Below, piece by piece: positions 60,613-64,000 of a DNA stretch of 64,000 nucleotides (its first letter is position 1; each line of letters opens with the position of its first letter). A program made the position numbers and the translations under genes. The notes below the pieces were generated by a model. The model ran no database searches. It was not told the DNA's origin and worked only from the letters and a program-made list of their open reading frames with translations. This DNA comes from Flectonema sp. DT1601 (Eukaryota > Euglenozoa > Diplonemea > Diplonemida > Diplonemidae). Where the stretch lies: contig OZ025842.1 of NCBI GenBank assembly GCA_964019425.1, positions 1 to 64,000 on the forward strand, written 5' to 3'.

Positions 60613-63600
60613 TTTCTCTGTTTCCCTAATTAAGGATGACCACTTCCCTGAAGAATAGTTATATAAAGTGATTTCTCAACAATGATGTCACAAATATAAA
60701 AAACAGGACAGCGTTACGTCATGCTGAGAACACGACGTTTGCCCAACCCTTTTGAGGAGGTTGAAAAAAATGTAATTTAACACCGTCTTCGATTCCTTAA
60801 TATTTGAACCGTATGTACAGAGAGAAGAGCTAGCTAATGATTTCCTCGGAAACGATCCCTGTACTTGTGTAGGCATGTATTTGGTTATTTATTTAGTTTT
60901 TTATACTTGATGGAAAGCATTAGTTATTATAAAAATGAGATACTAATAACTCTCCTCGGAAGACAGTCTTCTCAGCCGGGTACCTGCAAACTACTCTACG
61001 AAGTATTTGATGCCAACATTTCATCAAAGACACATACTCACAGACAGTGAGTAACTAATACAGGTATTCGGTCGATGACATCTGTGTGCTATTTCATATC
61101 ACTTCACCTGCAGGGGGAGGAACACACTGCAAACCAACGACAAGTGATAACGTAGACGGGTGCTCTATGCCCAGGATGAAGGGTGGTGAACGAATCCCTT
61201 TGTGACAGGTTGTAAAGGGATGTCTGTGGGAGGTAGGGGAACTAGTCTTTGTGGGTTGGAAAATTTAAGATCCTAAAGGTGTTCGGCAGAGGGAACGATG
61301 CAAAAGATCGAATTATATTAAATTCTCCACACCCACAGATAAAAGCTGAGTTTTCAGAGCTCCACATCAATGATGGAAACTCATCAACTTTCATAAAAAC
61401 AAGAACTGATCAGTTAGAACGTTGCAGCTCATTGATCTCAAGAATGAAGTTTGCAGGCAGCGGCTGGGGTGATATTTTTCAACCAAAAATAACAAAAGAA
61501 AAGAAAAAAAAAAAGGCAATAAAATAAACGACATTGGAGGGGGAGAATGGGGGAGGACACTTTATCGGTTAAATTAGACCTCAAAGAGCAACAAACAGAA
61601 GGAAAAAGAAAAAAAAAAGGGGGAAGTTTGGCGTGATCCAACACAGGAATATCGTGGGGGGGGACTGTTAAAATCCCACAGCTGAAATACGGAGGAAGTA
61701 CTAAAATATAATAATAATCCCTAACAACTAGCCGGACAACAAGTGTTACCAGCGATGTAAAATTTTGAAATATTTTCCTCCGACATACCACTAAGTACGT
61801 ATGTCGGAAGATTGTTGAAGAGAGGAAATTGATAAAGAAAGACCGTAGCCTGTTTCTTTATCAAAAGAGAAAGGTAACTGTAAATTCCTAATTAGATCAC
61901 GCCAAGCAAAGGGGAGAAAAGGACTGAAGGAATAATATAAAAAAAGAATTTGGTCATCGTTGGTCGATTATAGTTTTCTTTGAAGAGATCATGACAACAA
62001 CGTTTCCTTTTGCATTTTTCTTTTTTTTTTTTTTTTAAACTCATAAAACATGCCAGCAATTGCACTACCGTCGGTTAACGGAAATCTCCAATTCTTAAGT
62101 ACCATACGTGTGGACAACACGTATCAGTAATTAAAGAAGGATTTCATCACGTTAACTCGATTTCACATAAACAACTTCATTACGAAGTTGTCGCCTTGCA
62201 CGACCTTTATTACTAATTTCTTTTTAAAATTATTTTTTAAAACGATTTCCTTTTTTTTTTCTTCTTAAAAGAGTAAAGAAACGAAATAACAGAAACAACA
62301 CACTGAAAGTGAACAGGCAAAAGAGAGCGAAAACCAACAACAGGAATGCGAATGCTGCTGTGTGGCGAAGTCACTCCCTGCTTTATGACCATAATTAGTT
62401 TTCTAATAATAAAGTGAAAGACCTTAAGAATAAAAAGAGAGAAAACTAATAAAACAGAAAAAAAAAACAAAAAAAAATAACCCAATGGCTCACATACCGC
62501 TTGTCCTAGCGTGGTGAACCATTTGTGCTTTGGGTTTTCGTTTGCTTCGTTACCAATCCTTTTAATGTCAAATCGGGTATGAAGGGGAAAATAGGAAGAG
62601 GGAGACATTCGCAAAAATATTATTTCTGATTCCGGAATACAAAGTATGGTAGGGAGATACAGTTACACCCTCATTCTTCCAAACTAGTAAACTATCAAAA
62701 TTAATTAAATTAGCGAGACAGCGACGGATAAATTCCAAGCAGAGAGTTCGGCAGACAATTTGTTGCAAATTGAAATGTCGATCTCTGATTTTAGAAAATG
62801 AGGAACAAACAAAAAGAATGGAAAAAAAAAAAAATGAAAGAAAAAAAAAACTGACGACAACAATAGTCAGTCAAGGGGGTGAGTGGAGTCAGTTCTCCCA
62901 AAAACCGACTTGTCACGTGCAACTCGTTGTAAAAGTGAAGGCAAAAGAAAACGTCGGGAACAAAAACAAAAAGACACAGAAGATAGCAGAACATACACTC
63001 GGATCAGCGCTACAATTATTACTTTGGTTTTGTTCAAATTTTAATAAATAATTTTCCTCCAGGTGACTGAATCACTTGCTACGGACAAATCAGAAGAAGG
63101 CAACGAACCAGTTGATAGAATGTAATAAGAAAGGGAAAACAGGAAACTCCCCTTGGAGTCTTAATAATCGAAAACAGTTCCCATTTAACCGAAAAGACCC
63201 TGATTATTACAACTATAAATCACACGTCACTAAAACTCTGATAATAAAGGTACTTGTGGGTAAACAGGAATTGTTTCCGATTAGGCTTTTGACGGCCCTC
63301 GGAATAATATTTGAGGAAGGAAAAGGAAATTGTGGGGACACCGCAATCAACACGCACGTATTTAAGTTATTATTTATAAATATTTTTTAAAAGGGTTTTT
63401 TTTGCCAACTCCCCAAATGAGTCAGAAGGGGAAGCGTGACAAGAACTAAGCTTATGTTCTAGGAATAAATAACGTAAATAAAATAAAACAAAAAATAAAA
63501 TAAAAATAAAAACGGGGTCTTGCCCCTAAAAACTAAATTTTAGCGACCCCTCCACGTGAAGCACCGCCTGACACGGTGGTAATTATGATGCACTGTCTCA

Positions 63601-64000
63601 CTTATTTTTTTTTTTCTTCTTTTTTATTTTTTTTTTTCCCCATCGGAAAACGTCTTTCCTGCAGCCTTTTTGGCCGCAGGTCACTCACTTGGAGGAAAGG
63701 AACGAATTCATCACAGCAAGTAATTCTGAGTCAACGTTGGTGTTTTTTAGACTTGCGGACAGCACTTAGAAAAACAAACAAGATGCTATCTATTAGCTTG
63801 TTGCAACAACGAGAAGTGCTTGCATATATTTCTTTCATTGCAGTTGCGCAGTAAGCCAGATGTACAGTCAGGTGAGTAATCTTGTGAGTAATGCTCTCCG
63901 TTAAACGGAATGCCTTTCTCTTCTAGTCATGGACACCATGTGTGTATGTATGAAGCTCAGACACAAGTTCTGAGCGAAACGGGAGTAATTCGGAGGGTTA
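60613..64000. other. Intergenic, no gene seen
   Basis: This is about 3.4 kb upstream of the b561 fusion gene. ORFs of up to 125 codons occur on both strands but are AT-rich and protein-unlike. Poly-A and poly-T runs lie at about 61504-61515, 62019-62036 and 62821-62833. A G-rich stretch lies at 61657-61664. The 63076-63390 plus ORF has no recognisable family. The start of the minus-strand transcription unit could lie here or beyond the window. Confidence 0.45.

Noticed and set aside
63076-63390. 104-codon plus-strand ORF near the right edge
   Set aside because: It is opposite to the gene cluster, with AT-driven composition and no known motif. Coding status cannot be supported.

Overview
The window looks like nuclear DNA of a unicellular eukaryote. 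Genes are long, mostly intronless and well spaced. All twelve host genes recognised between about 20.9 and 60.6 kb lie on the minus strand, as expected for a polycistronic gene cluster. The left third holds tyrosine-recombinase retroelements of the Ngaro/VIPER type, in the order gag, recombinase, RT-RNase H that is known from trypanosomatids. Together these features suggest a euglenozoan, with a diplonemid-like genome (gene clusters separated by repeat-rich spacers) the best fit. This placement is inference; no marker gene proves it.

Region 1, 1-20.9 kb, is a repeat- and transposon-rich spacer. It opens with about 1.94 kb of the octamer GGGTTTGC. Three retroelement copies of two subfamilies follow, all on the minus strand, and every 5' end abuts the octamer at the same point. 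One copy carries a piggyBac DNA transposon with TTAA duplications. The copy at 12.3-17.6 kb has coding parts that look whole and ends in split direct repeats. The remainder holds a 32-bp minisatellite, tRNA-like repeats, hairpins, a LINE fragment and a decayed gene of unknown family.

Region 2, 20.9-38.9 kb, holds seven minus-strand genes. They encode a Ser/Arg-rich protein, a membrane protein with a PDZ-like segment and a predicted beta-helix, a PPR-like protein with a probable mitochondrial presequence, a polytopic membrane domain fused to a 3-beta-HSD-type dehydrogenase, a kinesin-13, a protein kinase with a DPY-30/RIIa-like N-terminus and a probable 105-nt intron, and a retropepsin-fold protein.

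Region 3, 38.9-47.0 kb, is about 8 kb of AT-rich DNA full of poly-A and poly-T runs with no long convincing ORF.

Region 4, 47.0-60.6 kb, holds five more minus-strand genes: an SPX-CCCH zinc-finger protein, a coiled-coil protein, a GH38 alpha-mannosidase, an SFT2 vesicle-transport protein, and a secretory-pathway protein combining superoxide-reductase-like domains with DOMON and cytochrome b561. The last three share the endomembrane system or cell surface, but the cluster otherwise shows no single pathway. The final 3.4 kb holds nothing recognisable.

The strongest candidates for undescribed biology are the apparent site-specific insertion of a recombinase retroelement into an octamer satellite, the superoxide-reductase/DOMON/b561 fusion, and the SPX-CCCH fusion.
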